Both the position numbers and the translations under genes were made by a program. A DNA stretch of 64,000 nt from assembly GCA_040877545.1 (NCBI GenBank), contig JBBDNN010000067.1:1-64000 (forward strand). The letters run 5' to 3'. This document shows, piece by piece, positions 1 through 9,029 of the stretch. A model generated the notes under the pieces. That model worked only from the letters and a program-made list of their open reading frames with translations. It was not told where the DNA came from and did no database searches. Positions within the stretch are counted from its first letter, which is position 1; the number at the start of each line of letters is the position of its first letter. This stretch comes from Gracilimonas sp040877545 (GTDB lineage Bacteria > Bacteroidota > Rhodothermia > Balneolales > Balneolaceae).

Positions 1-1
1 G

Positions 2-100
2 GAAGCAGATGAACTAATGGTAGCTTCTTACATTTATGACCACAATGAACGGCTAAAGTCTTACCGGTTATTTGCAGAGATGATGGGAATTCCAGATTAG
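2..100 (+). CDS. C-terminal end of a luciferase-like flavin monooxygenase (partial)
   Basis: The open frame enters from the left edge and ends at TAG 98-100. Its 32 residues (EADELMVASYIYDHNERLKS and onward) resemble the C-terminal tail of the bacterial luciferase-like (LLM) flavin-dependent oxidoreductase family, which often ends in an ADELM...DH..RL.SY.L.A motif. Only the tail is visible, so substrate and start cannot be judged. No other gene shares its transcript on this side; the next plus-strand gene starts at 481. Confidence 0.6.
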   Translation, partial: EADELMVASYIYDHNERLKSYRLFAEMMGIPD

Positions 101-157
101 AAAAAACTGTGACTGAGATTCTGGCCGATTTGTTTTTGTGTGATGGGAAATATCGAA

Positions 158-190
158 TAAAAAAAACCCGTCCTTTTTAAAAACGGGTTT
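158..190 (-). terminator. Rho-independent terminator of tRNA-Leu
   Basis: Read on the minus strand, AAACCCGT (183-190) pairs with ACGGGTTT (164-171) around a short loop and is followed by a run of T (plus-strand A run at 158-166). It lies just downstream of the tRNA-Leu gene on the same strand. On the plus strand no T run follows, so it is probably one-directional. Confidence 0.8.
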
Positions 191-211
191 CATATATGCT
201 ATTCATCATTG

Positions 212-296
212 TGGTACCAAAGGTGGGGATCGAACCCACACTCCCGAAGGAACACGATTTTGAGTCGTGCGCGTCTACCAGTTCCGCCACTTTGGC
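212..296 (-). tRNA. tRNA-Leu (anticodon CAA)
   Basis: The 85-nt minus-strand sequence folds as a class II tRNA: acceptor GCCAAAG pairs with CTTTGGT, the D arm holds GGTAGACGC, the anticodon stem CACGA/TCGTG encloses the loop CTCAAAA (anticodon CAA, reading UUG), a long variable arm TTCCTTCGGGA follows, and the T arm contains GGTTCGATCC. CCA is encoded at 212-214. A terminator lies directly downstream. Confidence 0.97.
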
Positions 297-480
297 TGTT
301 TGGAAGATTTTAAAGATAAGGCTCCATGACGGTAAATCACAAAATACATTTCTGAATTATTTTTAATTACCGATTTTGTGAATGCACAGGTATACGTGGA
401 AAGGAACGAGTAATATTGTATATCTTTTATACATGGAGATGCTAAAACATCCTGTAGAATTTTAATTTAAAGATGGAATT

Positions 481-1287
481 ATGTCGTTCAAAGCTGTAGC
501 CATTCAACTAAACAGTCAGCCAAATTTGGATCATAACCTGAATCAAATCCAAACCCACATAAAAAACGCAGTTCATGGAGGCGCTGAACTTGTAACGCTG
601 CCAGAGAATTTTGCCTTTTTTGGAGATAATAATGAACTGCTTCATCAGGCAGGTACCATTTCAGAGAAAGTGGAATTGCAATTACCAAAATGGGCATCAG
701 AGTTTGGTGTTTATTTATTAGGGGGAGGATATCCGGTACCGATGAGCAATGGAAAGATTAATAACCGCTCTATCCTGGTTGATCCAAAGGGAAAAATCGT
801 TGCAGTATATAATAAGATGCACCTGTTTGATGTCACTATTTCTGAATCAGAATATTACCGGGAATCTGATATCATGAAAGCCGGCAAAAAACCTGCGGAT
901 GTGTTTGATGCACCAGGTCTTGCAAAAACAGGTCTTTCAATCTGTTATGATGTACGTTTCCCAGAGTTATATCGGCGCATGGCAGATCAGGGTGTAGAAC
1001 TTATTACCGTTCCTTCGGCTTTCACAAAAACAACAGGCAAAGTACACTGGGAGGTTTTACTCCGAGCCAGAGCAATTGAAAACAGTTCCTATTTGATTGC
1101 CCCGGCGCAAACTGGAAGCCACGGCGAAAACCTGGAAACCTATGGCCATTCCATTATCGTTGACCCATGGGGAAAAGTGCTTGCTGATGCAGGTACGGAA
1201 CCGGGAATAATTTCCGCTGAAATCGATTTGGATTACCTGAAAGAAATCAGGAAAAAACTGCCTGCCTTATCACATAGAATATTTTAA
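481..1287 (+). CDS. Carbon-nitrogen hydrolase, Nit1-type (deaminated glutathione amidase-like)
   Basis: A 268-residue nitrilase-superfamily enzyme. The catalytic triad is visible as E42 (TLPENFAFFG), K112 (YNKMHLFD) and C155 (SICYDVRFPELYR). The block RARAIENSSYLIAPAQTG followed by GHSIIVDPWGKVLADAG is characteristic of the Nit1/omega-amidase branch, which hydrolyses side-chain amides such as deaminated glutathione in the cytosol; that substrate is inferred from the family. Length is normal for the branch. It starts at ATG 481 after 184 bp without a gene and appears to be a single-gene unit; the next gene begins 49 bp downstream. Confidence 0.88.
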   Translation: MSFKAVAIQLNSQPNLDHNLNQIQTHIKNAVHGGAELVTLPENFAFFGDNNELLHQAGTISEKVELQLPKWASEFGVYLLGGGYPVPMSNGKINNRSILVDPKGKIVAVYNKMHLFDVTISESEYYRESDIMKAGKKPADVFDAPGLAKTGLSICYDVRFPELYRRMADQGVELITVPSAFTKTTGKVHWEVLLRARAIENSSYLIAPAQTGSHGENLETYGHSIIVDPWGKVLADAGTEPGIISAEIDLDYLKEIRKKLPALSHRIF

Positions 1288-1336
1288 ACAGGATATGATT
1301 TTATGATTCAGGTATAACGAGAAAAAACCTGTACCC

Positions 1337-2797
1337 GTGACAGAAAAGATAAAAGAAAAATTATTTACTCCGATAAATGCAGAAAGCCTGGCTGTATTTC
1401 GCATTTTCTTTGGGCTCATAATGCTCTGGGAAGTAACCCGGTACTTTAATCATGGCTGGATTGAACGATATTGGGTTTATCCTGTATTTCACTTCAAGTA
1501 CGAGTGGTTTCATTGGGTGGAGCCTCTTTCTGCAACAGGATTGAGCTTCCTTTTTTATCTGCTCGGTTTGTTATCTGTTTTTATAATAGCCGGTTTTTTA
1601 TACAGGATAAGCGCCAGCCTGCTGTTTCTAATCTTTACCTATACCTTTTTACTGGAACAGGCAAGATACCTGAACCATTTTTACCTGATTATGTTGATCA
1701 GCTTTCTGATGGTATTTTTACCTGCTCATAAAACATGGTCTATTGATGCCTTGCTAATGCCTCAAATCAGGGAAAAATGGATTCCCCGGTGGACCACCCT
1801 CCTGCTTCAGTTCCAAATTGGCATAGTTTATTTTTTTGGTGGAATTGCTAAGCTGAACCGTGACTGGCTAACCGGTTCTCCCATGGATTTATGGCTGCCC
1901 CGGCGATCTGAATTTCCCATAATAGGCAACTATTTTTCAATACCAGAAGTAACCTGGTTTATTAGCTACTCCGGACTTCTACTGGATCTGCTGGCCTTCC
2001 CGCTGCTTATGATCAGAAAAACCCGCCCCTGGATTGCTTCCGCATTGGTGCTTTTCCATTTATTGAACGACCGGTTTTTCAGCATTGGGATATTTCCCTG
2101 GTTTATGATTGCCGCACTAACTATTTATCTTCCCTCACTATGGCCGGAGCAAATTTATAGTTATTTACGGGAAAAAAGCCAAAATCAGCTTTTACTCAAA
2201 GTGGCTGTGGGTGTGTCTGGAGCCCTAATAACATCCTGGTTTCATGAGAGAATCAGCCCCATACCATTTCTCATTGGGTTTTTAATAACTGTTATTCTGA
2301 TGTGGGATTTTCAAAAGAACCCAACTGAAGACAGCATCAATCAAAAAACTCTAAGATTGCCCAAAAAGGCCGGTTTTGTATTAACGGGGTTAGCCATTTT
2401 CTGCATTATGCAAATTGCTATTCCACTCCGCCACTTTGCGATTCCAGGTAATCCGAGCTGGACTGAAGAAGGCCACCGGTTTGCCTGGCATATGAAACTC
2501 CGCAGCAAGTCCTGCGATGCCATATTTTTTACCGATAATCCTGCAACCATGCAAAGAGAACAAATTGAATCGGCATTATACCTACCAAACTGGCAAAGAA
2601 ATAAAATGGTGAAACGACCTCAGCTCATTGTTCAATTTGCAGGCTTTTTGAGTGGGATGAATAACGAGCAATCCATATATGCAGATATCTATTGTTCGCT
2701 CAATGGCGCACCACCACGGCAACTTATCGATCCAAATACAGATTTAACAAAAGTGGCTTTTTATGATTGGAAGCAGAACGCATGGATTTATAGATAA
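1337..2797 (+). CDS. HTTM-domain integral membrane protein (vitamin K-dependent gamma-carboxylase-like)
   Basis: A 486-residue polytopic protein with about ten hydrophobic segments between residues 15 and 360 and a soluble C-terminal third. The N-terminal pattern (AESLAVFRIFFGLIMLWEVTRY) and the segments with YFFGGIAKLNRDWL and LNDRFFSIGIFPWFMI match the HTTM domain family related to vitamin K gamma-glutamyl carboxylase. In bacteria these proteins are common, but their substrate is generally unknown and carboxylase activity should not be assumed. The start is GTG 1337; I see no strong ribosome binding site. It follows the amidase by 49 bp and could be co-transcribed with it. Confidence 0.82.
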   Translation: MTEKIKEKLFTPINAESLAVFRIFFGLIMLWEVTRYFNHGWIERYWVYPVFHFKYEWFHWVEPLSATGLSFLFYLLGLLSVFIIAGFLYRISASLLFLIFTYTFLLEQARYLNHFYLIMLISFLMVFLPAHKTWSIDALLMPQIREKWIPRWTTLLLQFQIGIVYFFGGIAKLNRDWLTGSPMDLWLPRRSEFPIIGNYFSIPEVTWFISYSGLLLDLLAFPLLMIRKTRPWIASALVLFHLLNDRFFSIGIFPWFMIAALTIYLPSLWPEQIYSYLREKSQNQLLLKVAVGVSGALITSWFHERISPIPFLIGFLITVILMWDFQKNPTEDSINQKTLRLPKKAGFVLTGLAIFCIMQIAIPLRHFAIPGNPSWTEEGHRFAWHMKLRSKSCDAIFFTDNPATMQREQIESALYLPNWQRNKMVKRPQLIVQFAGFLSGMNNEQSIYADIYCSLNGAPPRQLIDPNTDLTKVAFYDWKQNAWIYR

Positions 2798-2996
2798 AAG
2801 GAGCGGCTTATGCTTGAAATACTTTTCCCTAAGATATTTTTCACGACTGTTAATTAGTAAATCTGTTTAATTCAGTAAATCTGGAACACAGGAAATAATG
2901 CTACTGTTTTATGCAATAGAGCATAATTCAACATAGAGGAAATAAATTCGGAGAAGCAGCAAGTTTAAAAATAGGTTAAGAAAGAGAAATAAAATT

Positions 2997-3599
2997 ATGG
3001 CTGACGAAGATAAAAAGTATAATAAGTTCAAAAAATATAAAGGGCAGCGCTACTCGGGAATGAAAGTAGGCGGTACTCACAAATGGTACTATGATAAAGG
3101 TGAGTGGAAAGAGCGAAAAAAGACTCCCGAAGAGTGGGATGTATTTTATAAAACTCAAAAAAGAAGAGCGGGAAATGCACCAGAGGGATCTGGGGCACCT
3201 GTAGGTACCGGATATAACTGGCTGATTGTAGCCCACCAAAGAGTAGAAAAACTGGATGCCAACAATTACATGACTTTTCTGGACGGTAAAAAATTTAAAG
3301 TAGCTCATTTGCGGGCAAGTAAAGGCAAATGGAATATTACAGAAAAGACGCAGCGAAAAAAGGTAATCGAATTTCTGGAAAAAGTGATTATGGATATAAA
3401 AGAAGCGGATGAGGAGGAGGAGGTTCCTTATTCCGTAAATGAAGAAGAAAGAATATACGGGCTTAAGCATATGACCAAGAAAGAACTCTATGAAATAGCC
3501 CGTGAACGAGAAATATCCGGCCGTTCAAAAATGAAGCGCAACGAGCTGTTGGAGATCATCCAGAATGGCCATAAACAGGAAGAAAAAGTTGAAAAATGA
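2997..3599 (+). CDS. Basic hypothetical protein with C-terminal Rho_N/SAP-like motif
   Basis: 200 residues, rich in Lys and Glu, with no signal peptide or membrane segment. Residues about 1-60 are very basic and aromatic (KYKGQRYSGMKVGGTHKWYY). The C-terminal part reads MTKKELYEIAREREISGRSK followed by a leucine-rich helix, which resembles the Rho_N/SAP helix-extension-helix used to bind nucleic acid. A cytosolic DNA- or RNA-binding role is therefore inferred. It starts at ATG 2997 after 199 bp of A+T-rich spacer and stands alone; a long reading frame on the opposite strand is a shadow of this Lys-rich sequence. Confidence 0.7.
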   Translation: MADEDKKYNKFKKYKGQRYSGMKVGGTHKWYYDKGEWKERKKTPEEWDVFYKTQKRRAGNAPEGSGAPVGTGYNWLIVAHQRVEKLDANNYMTFLDGKKFKVAHLRASKGKWNITEKTQRKKVIEFLEKVIMDIKEADEEEEVPYSVNEEERIYGLKHMTKKELYEIAREREISGRSKMKRNELLEIIQNGHKQEEKVEK

Positions 3600-3772
3600 A
3601 TGGATAACGGTGATAAGAACTCGGCACCAGACTAAAAAGGCCAAAGAGATAGAAACTATTCTAACTTTTGTTATCTATCATCTCGGGGAATGAATTACCA
3701 TGTTGAATTATTTATATTCAACAAAAGCGGAAATGATCAATTTTAGACAAAATTCACCCTAAGAAAAAAAGC

Positions 3773-5509
3773 ATGCAAGCATTAGACCCGGCTATTCAGG
3801 ATAAAGTAAACCATTGGCTGAATGGTGGTTTCGATACAGAAACGCAAACCGCCATCAAGCAGAAACTGGAAAATGAGGAGTATGATGAACTAACTGATGC
3901 TTTTTATAAGAATCTTGAATTTGGTACTGGTGGCTTGCGTGGAATAATGGGAATTGGTACAAATCGAGTTAACAAATATACTTTTGGAATTGCCACCCAG
4001 GGCTTGAGCAACTATCTAAAGAAGGCTCACCCGGATAAAAAAATTAAAGTGGTTATTGCTCATGACAACCGGAATAATTCCGATACTCTGGCAAAAATTG
4101 TAGCTAATGTATTTTCAGCAAACGATATTTACGTGTACTTTTTTAATGGATTACGCCCTACTCCCGAATTATCCTATGCAATTCGCCAATTGGAATGCCA
4201 AAGCGGCGTGATGCTTACAGCTTCTCATAATCCCAAGGAATATAACGGCTACAAAGCCTATGGCGCTGATGGCGGTCAATTCGTTTCCCCATCCGACAAA
4301 GAAGTAATGGAAGAGGTTCAGAAAATTAAAAGTGTGTCTGAAGTTAAATTTGACCGGATTGATGAAAATGTAGAGATTATCGGCGAAGAAATGGATCAAA
4401 AATATATAGATGAGCTGGTTAAACTCTCTGTTTCAAAAGATGCCATCAAACGCCAAAGGGATTTAAAAATCGTCTTCTCTCCTATTCATGGAACAGCCGG
4501 TGTTTTAGTGCCTCCTGTCCTCGAAAGATATGGTTTCGAAAATGTGGCACTTGTTGAAGAACAAATGGCAGTGGATGGTGATTTCCCCACAGTTGTATAT
4601 CCTAATCCCGAAGAAAAAGAAGCCTTGGCCATGTCGCTTGAAAAAGCCAAAGAAATTGAAGCCGATCTGGTTATGGCTACCGATCCCGATGGCGATCGTG
4701 TGGGAATTGCGGTAAAGAATACAGAGGATGAATTTATTTTATTGAACGGCAATCAGACGGGAACACTCATCATTAATTATATGCTCACGGCTTGGGAAAA
4801 AGCCGGTAAAATCACTGGAAATCAATATATCGTAAAAACGATAGTTACTTCATATTTGATTGATCGAATTGCTAAAGCAAAAAAGGTTGATTGTTATAAT
4901 ACCCTCACCGGCTTCAAATACATTGGGCAATTAATGACCAGCCTGGAAGGAAAAAAAGAATTTATAGTCGGCGGAGAAGAGAGTTATGGATATCTGATTG
5001 GCGATCATGTCCGGGATAAAGATGCCGTCATTTCATGTGCTATTATTGCTGAAATGACCGCTTATTATAAAGATCAGGGAAGCAGCCTCTATGAAGCTCT
5101 TCTGGAAATGTATGTTGAATATGGACTGTTTCGGGAGAAACTGGTTTCCATCACCAAAAAAGGAAAATCAGGTGCGGAAGAAATTCAGCAAATGATGAAA
5201 AATTTTCGTGAGAATACACCAAAAAGATTAGGCGGTTCAAGAGTGATAACCGTTAAGGATTATCAGAACAGTGAAGAAAAAGATGTAACAACTGGAAAGG
5301 CGAAAAGCATTGATTTGCCTGCCTCAAATGTTCTGCAATTTATTACCGAAGACGGCGGAATTATATCTGCACGCCCATCGGGAACCGAGCCCAAAATCAA
5401 ATTTTATTGCAGCGTAAATACTAACCTGATGAGCGTAGAAGATTATGATCAGGTTTCAGTAACCTTAGATCGAAAGATGGATGCTATGATTGAAAATTTG
5501 CAGGATTAA
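3773..5509 (+). CDS. Phospho-sugar mutase (phosphoglucomutase/phosphomannomutase)
   Basis: 578 residues of the alpha-D-phosphohexomutase superfamily, in the size class of phosphoglucomutase PgcA/PGM2. All four hallmark loops are present: the phosphoserine loop TASHNPKEYNGYK with S151, the metal-binding loop DPDGDRVG (D304, D306, D308), the sugar-binding loop GGEESYGYL, and the phosphate-binding loop RPSGTEPKIKFY near the C-terminus. It interconverts hexose 1- and 6-phosphates in the cytosol, feeding glycogen and cell-wall sugar synthesis; glucose rather than mannose preference is inferred from length. It begins at ATG 3773 and stands alone, with about 170 bp upstream and 139 bp downstream without genes. 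Confidence 0.9.
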   Translation: MQALDPAIQDKVNHWLNGGFDTETQTAIKQKLENEEYDELTDAFYKNLEFGTGGLRGIMGIGTNRVNKYTFGIATQGLSNYLKKAHPDKKIKVVIAHDNRNNSDTLAKIVANVFSANDIYVYFFNGLRPTPELSYAIRQLECQSGVMLTASHNPKEYNGYKAYGADGGQFVSPSDKEVMEEVQKIKSVSEVKFDRIDENVEIIGEEMDQKYIDELVKLSVSKDAIKRQRDLKIVFSPIHGTAGVLVPPVLERYGFENVALVEEQMAVDGDFPTVVYPNPEEKEALAMSLEKAKEIEADLVMATDPDGDRVGIAVKNTEDEFILLNGNQTGTLIINYMLTAWEKAGKITGNQYIVKTIVTSYLIDRIAKAKKVDCYNTLTGFKYIGQLMTSLEGKKEFIVGGEESYGYLIGDHVRDKDAVISCAIIAEMTAYYKDQGSSLYEALLEMYVEYGLFREKLVSITKKGKSGAEEIQQMMKNFRENTPKRLGGSRVITVKDYQNSEEKDVTTGKAKSIDLPASNVLQFITEDGGIISARPSGTEPKIKFYCSVNTNLMSVEDYDQVSVTLDRKMDAMIENLQD

Positions 5510-5583
5510 TTTTCTTAAGCTCTTTAATCTATTATTGTTAATGCGCAGAATAGCTATGAACCACCTATCAACTATGAACATTT

Positions 5584-5635
5584 GGGAACATGTCTTTGTT
5601 TAGCTAGGTGAAAATATATGTTCCCTTGAATTTAA
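5584..5635. repeat. Inverted repeat GGGAACAT/ATGTTCCC upstream of the baeRF-like gene
   Basis: GGGAACAT (5584-5591) and its exact complement ATGTTCCC (5628-5635) are separated by 36 bases in the spacer between the mutase and the next gene. It ends 13 bp before the ATG at 5649. It could be an operator-like site or an RNA stem; no T run follows, so it is not a typical terminator. Confidence 0.35.
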
Positions 5636-5648
5636 ATAGGAGTAAAAT

Positions 5649-6788
5649 ATGAGTGTAGTAAGACGCGAAACCATTGAGAACCTAATTGATCACACAGGTG
5701 ATATTAACATATCAATTTTTGTTCCCACTCATGTGCGTGGCGAAGAAGGAAAACAAGATCCTATTCGCCTAAAAAATATTCTAAAGGAGATAAAACTGGA
5801 ATTGGAAACTAAAGGATGGCAGGAAAAGCGAATATTAGATCTATTTAAAGATATTTATGATCTCCTTGATGAGAAACAATTTTGGCTGCACCAGGATCGC
5901 GGATTAGCACTGTATCTAAACGAGGATTATTTTGAATATTTCAAAATCCCCATCTCTCCACAACAAGATTACTATATAGCTGATAATTTTCTGATAACAC
6001 CTCTGCTTACTCTCCAAAATCACCATGAGGTTTATCATATTCTTGGATTGAGCCAAACCAATACCCGCTTGTTTAAAGTAGCCCCGGATAAACTTTCTGA
6101 AATTGAATTAGAAGGTGTTCCTACCAGCATGGGAGAGCATTTGAAGTTTCATGAATTTGAACCTTCTATCCAGCATCATATGGGTACAAATAGACAAGAA
6201 GCAGGGTTCCATGGCCACGGTGGTGAAAAAAATCATGGAAAGGAACTTGAACTTTTTCTGAAACACCTGGAAAGCAAAGCCACAAAATATCTTAAAAAGA
6301 TAAATGGTCCTTTGGTTTTAGCTGGTCTTGAAAAAGTGTTATCTGAATACAAAAAAGTAAACGGTTATAATAATGTTGTCGGCGAAATTCCCGGAAATGT
6401 GGACACCCGAAGCGGACAGGAATTAAATGAGGATGCCTGGCCTATAGTTGAACCTTATTTCAGAGAAGAGATAAAAAAAGACGTTGAACGTTTTAATATT
6501 TCAAATGGAGACGGTATTACTTCTACTGATATAAGTGAAATAGTGAGTGGTGCTTATTTTGGAAAAGTAGAGACTTTATTTGTGCCAATGGGCAGGCGTC
6601 AATGGGGAAAATTTAACCCTGATAAAAACTCAGTCCAATTAGCCGAAACCCCGACAGATGAAACGGTAGACCTTATCAATTTTACCGCAATTTCAGCCCT
6701 TAAAAATGGAAGCGTTTTATATGGGCTTGATCCGGAAGAAATGCCAGCTAATTCTAATTTAGCAGCTATTTACAGGTATAAGACTTGA
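5649..6788 (+). CDS. baeRF family 7-like protein (bacterial archaeo-eukaryotic release-factor-like)
   Basis: 379 residues, cytosolic, no signal peptide. The layout suits the bacterial aRF1/eRF1-like (baeRF) group: an N-terminal part with ISIFVPTHVRGEEGKQDPIR, a central domain with QFWLHQDRGLALYL and a region beginning VYHILGLSQTNTRLFKV, and a C-terminal L7Ae-like half with GPLVLAGLEKVLSEYKKVNG and ISEIVSGAYFGKVETLFVP. No catalytic GGQ motif is seen; instead a His/Gly-rich loop (FHGHGGEKNHGKE) sits near residues 190-200, where the GGQ loop would be expected. A ribosome-linked role is inferred from the family only. It is preceded by AGGAG near 5637-5642. Confidence 0.7.
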   Translation: MSVVRRETIENLIDHTGDINISIFVPTHVRGEEGKQDPIRLKNILKEIKLELETKGWQEKRILDLFKDIYDLLDEKQFWLHQDRGLALYLNEDYFEYFKIPISPQQDYYIADNFLITPLLTLQNHHEVYHILGLSQTNTRLFKVAPDKLSEIELEGVPTSMGEHLKFHEFEPSIQHHMGTNRQEAGFHGHGGEKNHGKELELFLKHLESKATKYLKKINGPLVLAGLEKVLSEYKKVNGYNNVVGEIPGNVDTRSGQELNEDAWPIVEPYFREEIKKDVERFNISNGDGITSTDISEIVSGAYFGKVETLFVPMGRRQWGKFNPDKNSVQLAETPTDETVDLINFTAISALKNGSVLYGLDPEEMPANSNLAAIYRYKT

Positions 6789-6805
6789 TGGGATAATTTT
6801 GGATC

Positions 6806-7924
6806 TCACCTCAATTCAAAAATCTTACCGGCTTTTTGGCTTACTAAATCTGCCATTTCCAGCTGAAGCAGAGCCACCAGTAATTGGCTGGTGTTGAGTT
6901 TTAACTTATCGGCCATATCATCCACCTGGTAAGCTTTTTCTTCGAGAACTTCGCAAATACTTTTACTTAATTCATCAAGATCGGCTGACTTCCAGTGTGC
7001 CTTTTCCTGAACCTGTTCTGCAGTGGTTTCGTGTGATTTTTCTACCGGTAATTCTTCCAGGATATCATCAACCGTCTGAACCAACTTGGCAGCTCCTCTT
7101 TTTATCAGGAAATTACATCCGGTTCCCGAAGGATTTACCAACAGGTGTGGAAGAGCAAATATTTCGCGATTTTGATCAAGTCCGAGATCTGCTGTTATCA
7201 TACTCCCACCCTTTATTCCGGATTCTATAACCAGTACTCCCAAACTCATTCCGCTCACAATTCTGTTTCTCACCGGGAAGTTACCGGCATCAGGTTTGGC
7301 GCCAAGAGGAAATTCGGATATTACCGCCCCACCCTTTCTTATAATTTCATTGGCAAGATTTGCATTCTTTTGGGGATATAAATTGTCGATACCTGAACCA
7401 AGTACAGCTACCGTTGGTGCGTTTACATCCAAAGCTGCTTTATGAGCAATTGAATCGATCCCATAAGCCAATCCACTGAAGATACACAAGCCCTGCTCGG
7501 CCAATTCGGTGGTTATTTTTACTGCCATCTTTTTTCCATACGGAGATGGATTCCGTGTACCTACCACTGCAATTCCCGGCAGGTTCAATGCTTCAGGATT
7601 TCCTTTCATCCAAAATAAAAGAGGGGGGTCATAGATTTGCTTTAGCAGCGGCGGGTATTCAGGGTCAGCCAGGGTAATAATTCGCGCCCCGATTTTATTG
7701 GTTTTTTTGATGATCTCATCAACTTTTTCCCATTCATCAAAAGAAAGTATGGATAATGCAGAGGCTTCTCCGATTCCCTGAATATTCCTTAATTTTGATT
7801 TGCTATAGTTGAAGATTTCACTGGCATCTTCACTATTTCTGATTAATTCTCGCCCGCGCTTAAGTCCAAGGCCGGGAATAATGCTAAGTGCTATAAGTAC
7901 TCTAAGTTTCTTCTTGTTTAACAT
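6806..7924 (-). CDS. dprA: DNA-processing protein DprA
   Basis: 372 residues. It shows the Rossmann-like core of DprA/Smf: VGTRNPSPYGKKMA, SGLAYGIDSIAHKAAL, VAVLGSGIDNLYP, GGAVISEFPLG, FPVRNRIVSGMS and GGSMITADLGLDQNREIFALP. A helix-hairpin-helix-like N-terminus (IPGLGLKRGRELIRN, GIGEASALSILS) and a C-terminal winged helix of about 65 residues complete the usual layout. DprA loads RecA on incoming single-stranded DNA during natural transformation, in the cytosol. Its ATG (7924) lies inside the end of obg with a 23-bp overlap, so the two are translationally linked. It converges with the baeRF-like gene, 17 bp away. Confidence 0.95.
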   Translation of the reverse strand: MLNKKKLRVLIALSIIPGLGLKRGRELIRNSEDASEIFNYSKSKLRNIQGIGEASALSILSFDEWEKVDEIIKKTNKIGARIITLADPEYPPLLKQIYDPPLLFWMKGNPEALNLPGIAVVGTRNPSPYGKKMAVKITTELAEQGLCIFSGLAYGIDSIAHKAALDVNAPTVAVLGSGIDNLYPQKNANLANEIIRKGGAVISEFPLGAKPDAGNFPVRNRIVSGMSLGVLVIESGIKGGSMITADLGLDQNREIFALPHLLVNPSGTGCNFLIKRGAAKLVQTVDDILEELPVEKSHETTAEQVQEKAHWKSADLDELSKSICEVLEEKAYQVDDMADKLKLNTSQLLVALLQLEMADLVSQKAGKIFELR

Positions 7925-8897
7925 GTTGAATTTGCTCCCATAATTTCTCTCTCAGCTCATCCACCCCATAACCAGTAGCTGAAGAAATAGGAATAACGGG
8001 AATTTCATCATCAAAGTGAAGTTCCTCTTCCAACTTAAATCCCTGTTTTAAATCCATCTTGGTGATTGCCAGTATTCGCGGCTTATCAAGTAAGTCTTTT
8101 CGGTAGGTTTTTAGCTCATGCAGAAGAGCTTTGTATTCATACGAAATATCCGTAGTTGCACTCACCAAAAATAACAGCACATTATTGCGTTCTATGTGTC
8201 GCAGAAACTGAATTCCCAATCCTTTCCCTTCATGGGCTTCTTCGATAATTCCGGGGATATCAGCCATCACAAAACTTCTGTAATCGGAGAATTTTACGAC
8301 CCCAAGATTTGGCTCCAAAGTAGTAAACGGATAATCCGCAATTTTTGGTTTGGCATGAGAAAGTGCTGCAAGAAGTGTGCTTTTCCCGGCATTGGGAAAT
8401 CCTACCAGCCCGACATCAGCAATCAGCTTCAGCTCCAACTCAACAACCCGCTCTTCTCCGAATTTTCCCTGTTGGGCATACTGCGGAGTTTGGTTGGTTG
8501 ATGTTCTAAAGTGCCAATTACCCAAACCGCCTCTTCCTCCTTCAGCGATAATAAGTTCTTCACCAGGTTCGGTTATTTCTCCTAACCGTTCTTTTGTTTC
8601 TGCATCAAAAATAACCGTACCCAGTGGGACTTCAAGTTTTTCTGATTCCCCTTTAGAACCAGATTTCTTACTTTTCATCCCGTCTTCACCAGGTTTAGCC
8701 TTAATAAACTTGCGATACCGAAGATCAAGAATGGTATTTAGCTGTTCATTGCCAACCAGTACGACATCCCCGCCTTTGCCACCGTCTCCACCATCCGGCC
8801 CCCCTTTTGGGACAAATTTTTCTCTTCGGAAGTGAAGGGCGCCATCCCCTCCCTTTCCGGCTGTAATATAAATTTTAGCATAATCAGCGAAGCGCAT
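7902..8897 (-). CDS. obg: GTPase Obg/CgtA
   Basis: 331 residues. The N-terminal glycine-rich Obg fold (residues 1-158; GGDGALHFRREKFVPKGGPD) is followed by a TRAFAC GTPase domain with P-loop GFPNAGKSTLL (166-176), switch II DIPGIIEEAHEGKGLG and the base-recognition motif TKMD. The C-terminal OCT domain is absent, as is common outside Firmicutes. Obg is an essential ribosome-associated GTPase acting in 50S assembly and stress control. Start ATG 8897 gives the canonical N-terminus MRFADYAKI. dprA overlaps its 3' end. Confidence 0.96.
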   Translation of the reverse strand: MRFADYAKIYITAGKGGDGALHFRREKFVPKGGPDGGDGGKGGDVVLVGNEQLNTILDLRYRKFIKAKPGEDGMKSKKSGSKGESEKLEVPLGTVIFDAETKERLGEITEPGEELIIAEGGRGGLGNWHFRTSTNQTPQYAQQGKFGEERVVELELKLIADVGLVGFPNAGKSTLLAALSHAKPKIADYPFTTLEPNLGVVKFSDYRSFVMADIPGIIEEAHEGKGLGIQFLRHIERNNVLLFLVSATTDISYEYKALLHELKTYRKDLLDKPRILAITKMDLKQGFKLEEELHFDDEIPVIPISSATGYGVDELREKLWEQIQHVKQEET

Positions 8898-9029
8898 AAC
8901 CTTATTTTAAATATTTAGTGATAAATGAAAAATGAACTTTCACATTTAAAATTTATCTTAAAAGTTGGCATTGAATATCGCCATTGAAAATCTCTCCCTG
9001 GAGAAAGCTCTCGATATTTATACGGATAC

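Noticed and set aside
2976..3470. A 164-codon minus-strand frame opposite the Rho_N-tailed protein
   Set aside because: It mirrors a Lys/Glu-rich gene, giving Phe/Ile/Ser-rich text without a domain; the plus-strand gene has a recognisable C-terminal motif.
8974..9018. Inverted repeat AATATCG/CGATATT downstream of accD
   Set aside because: Stem is short for the loop size and no T run follows on the minus strand; it may be chance.
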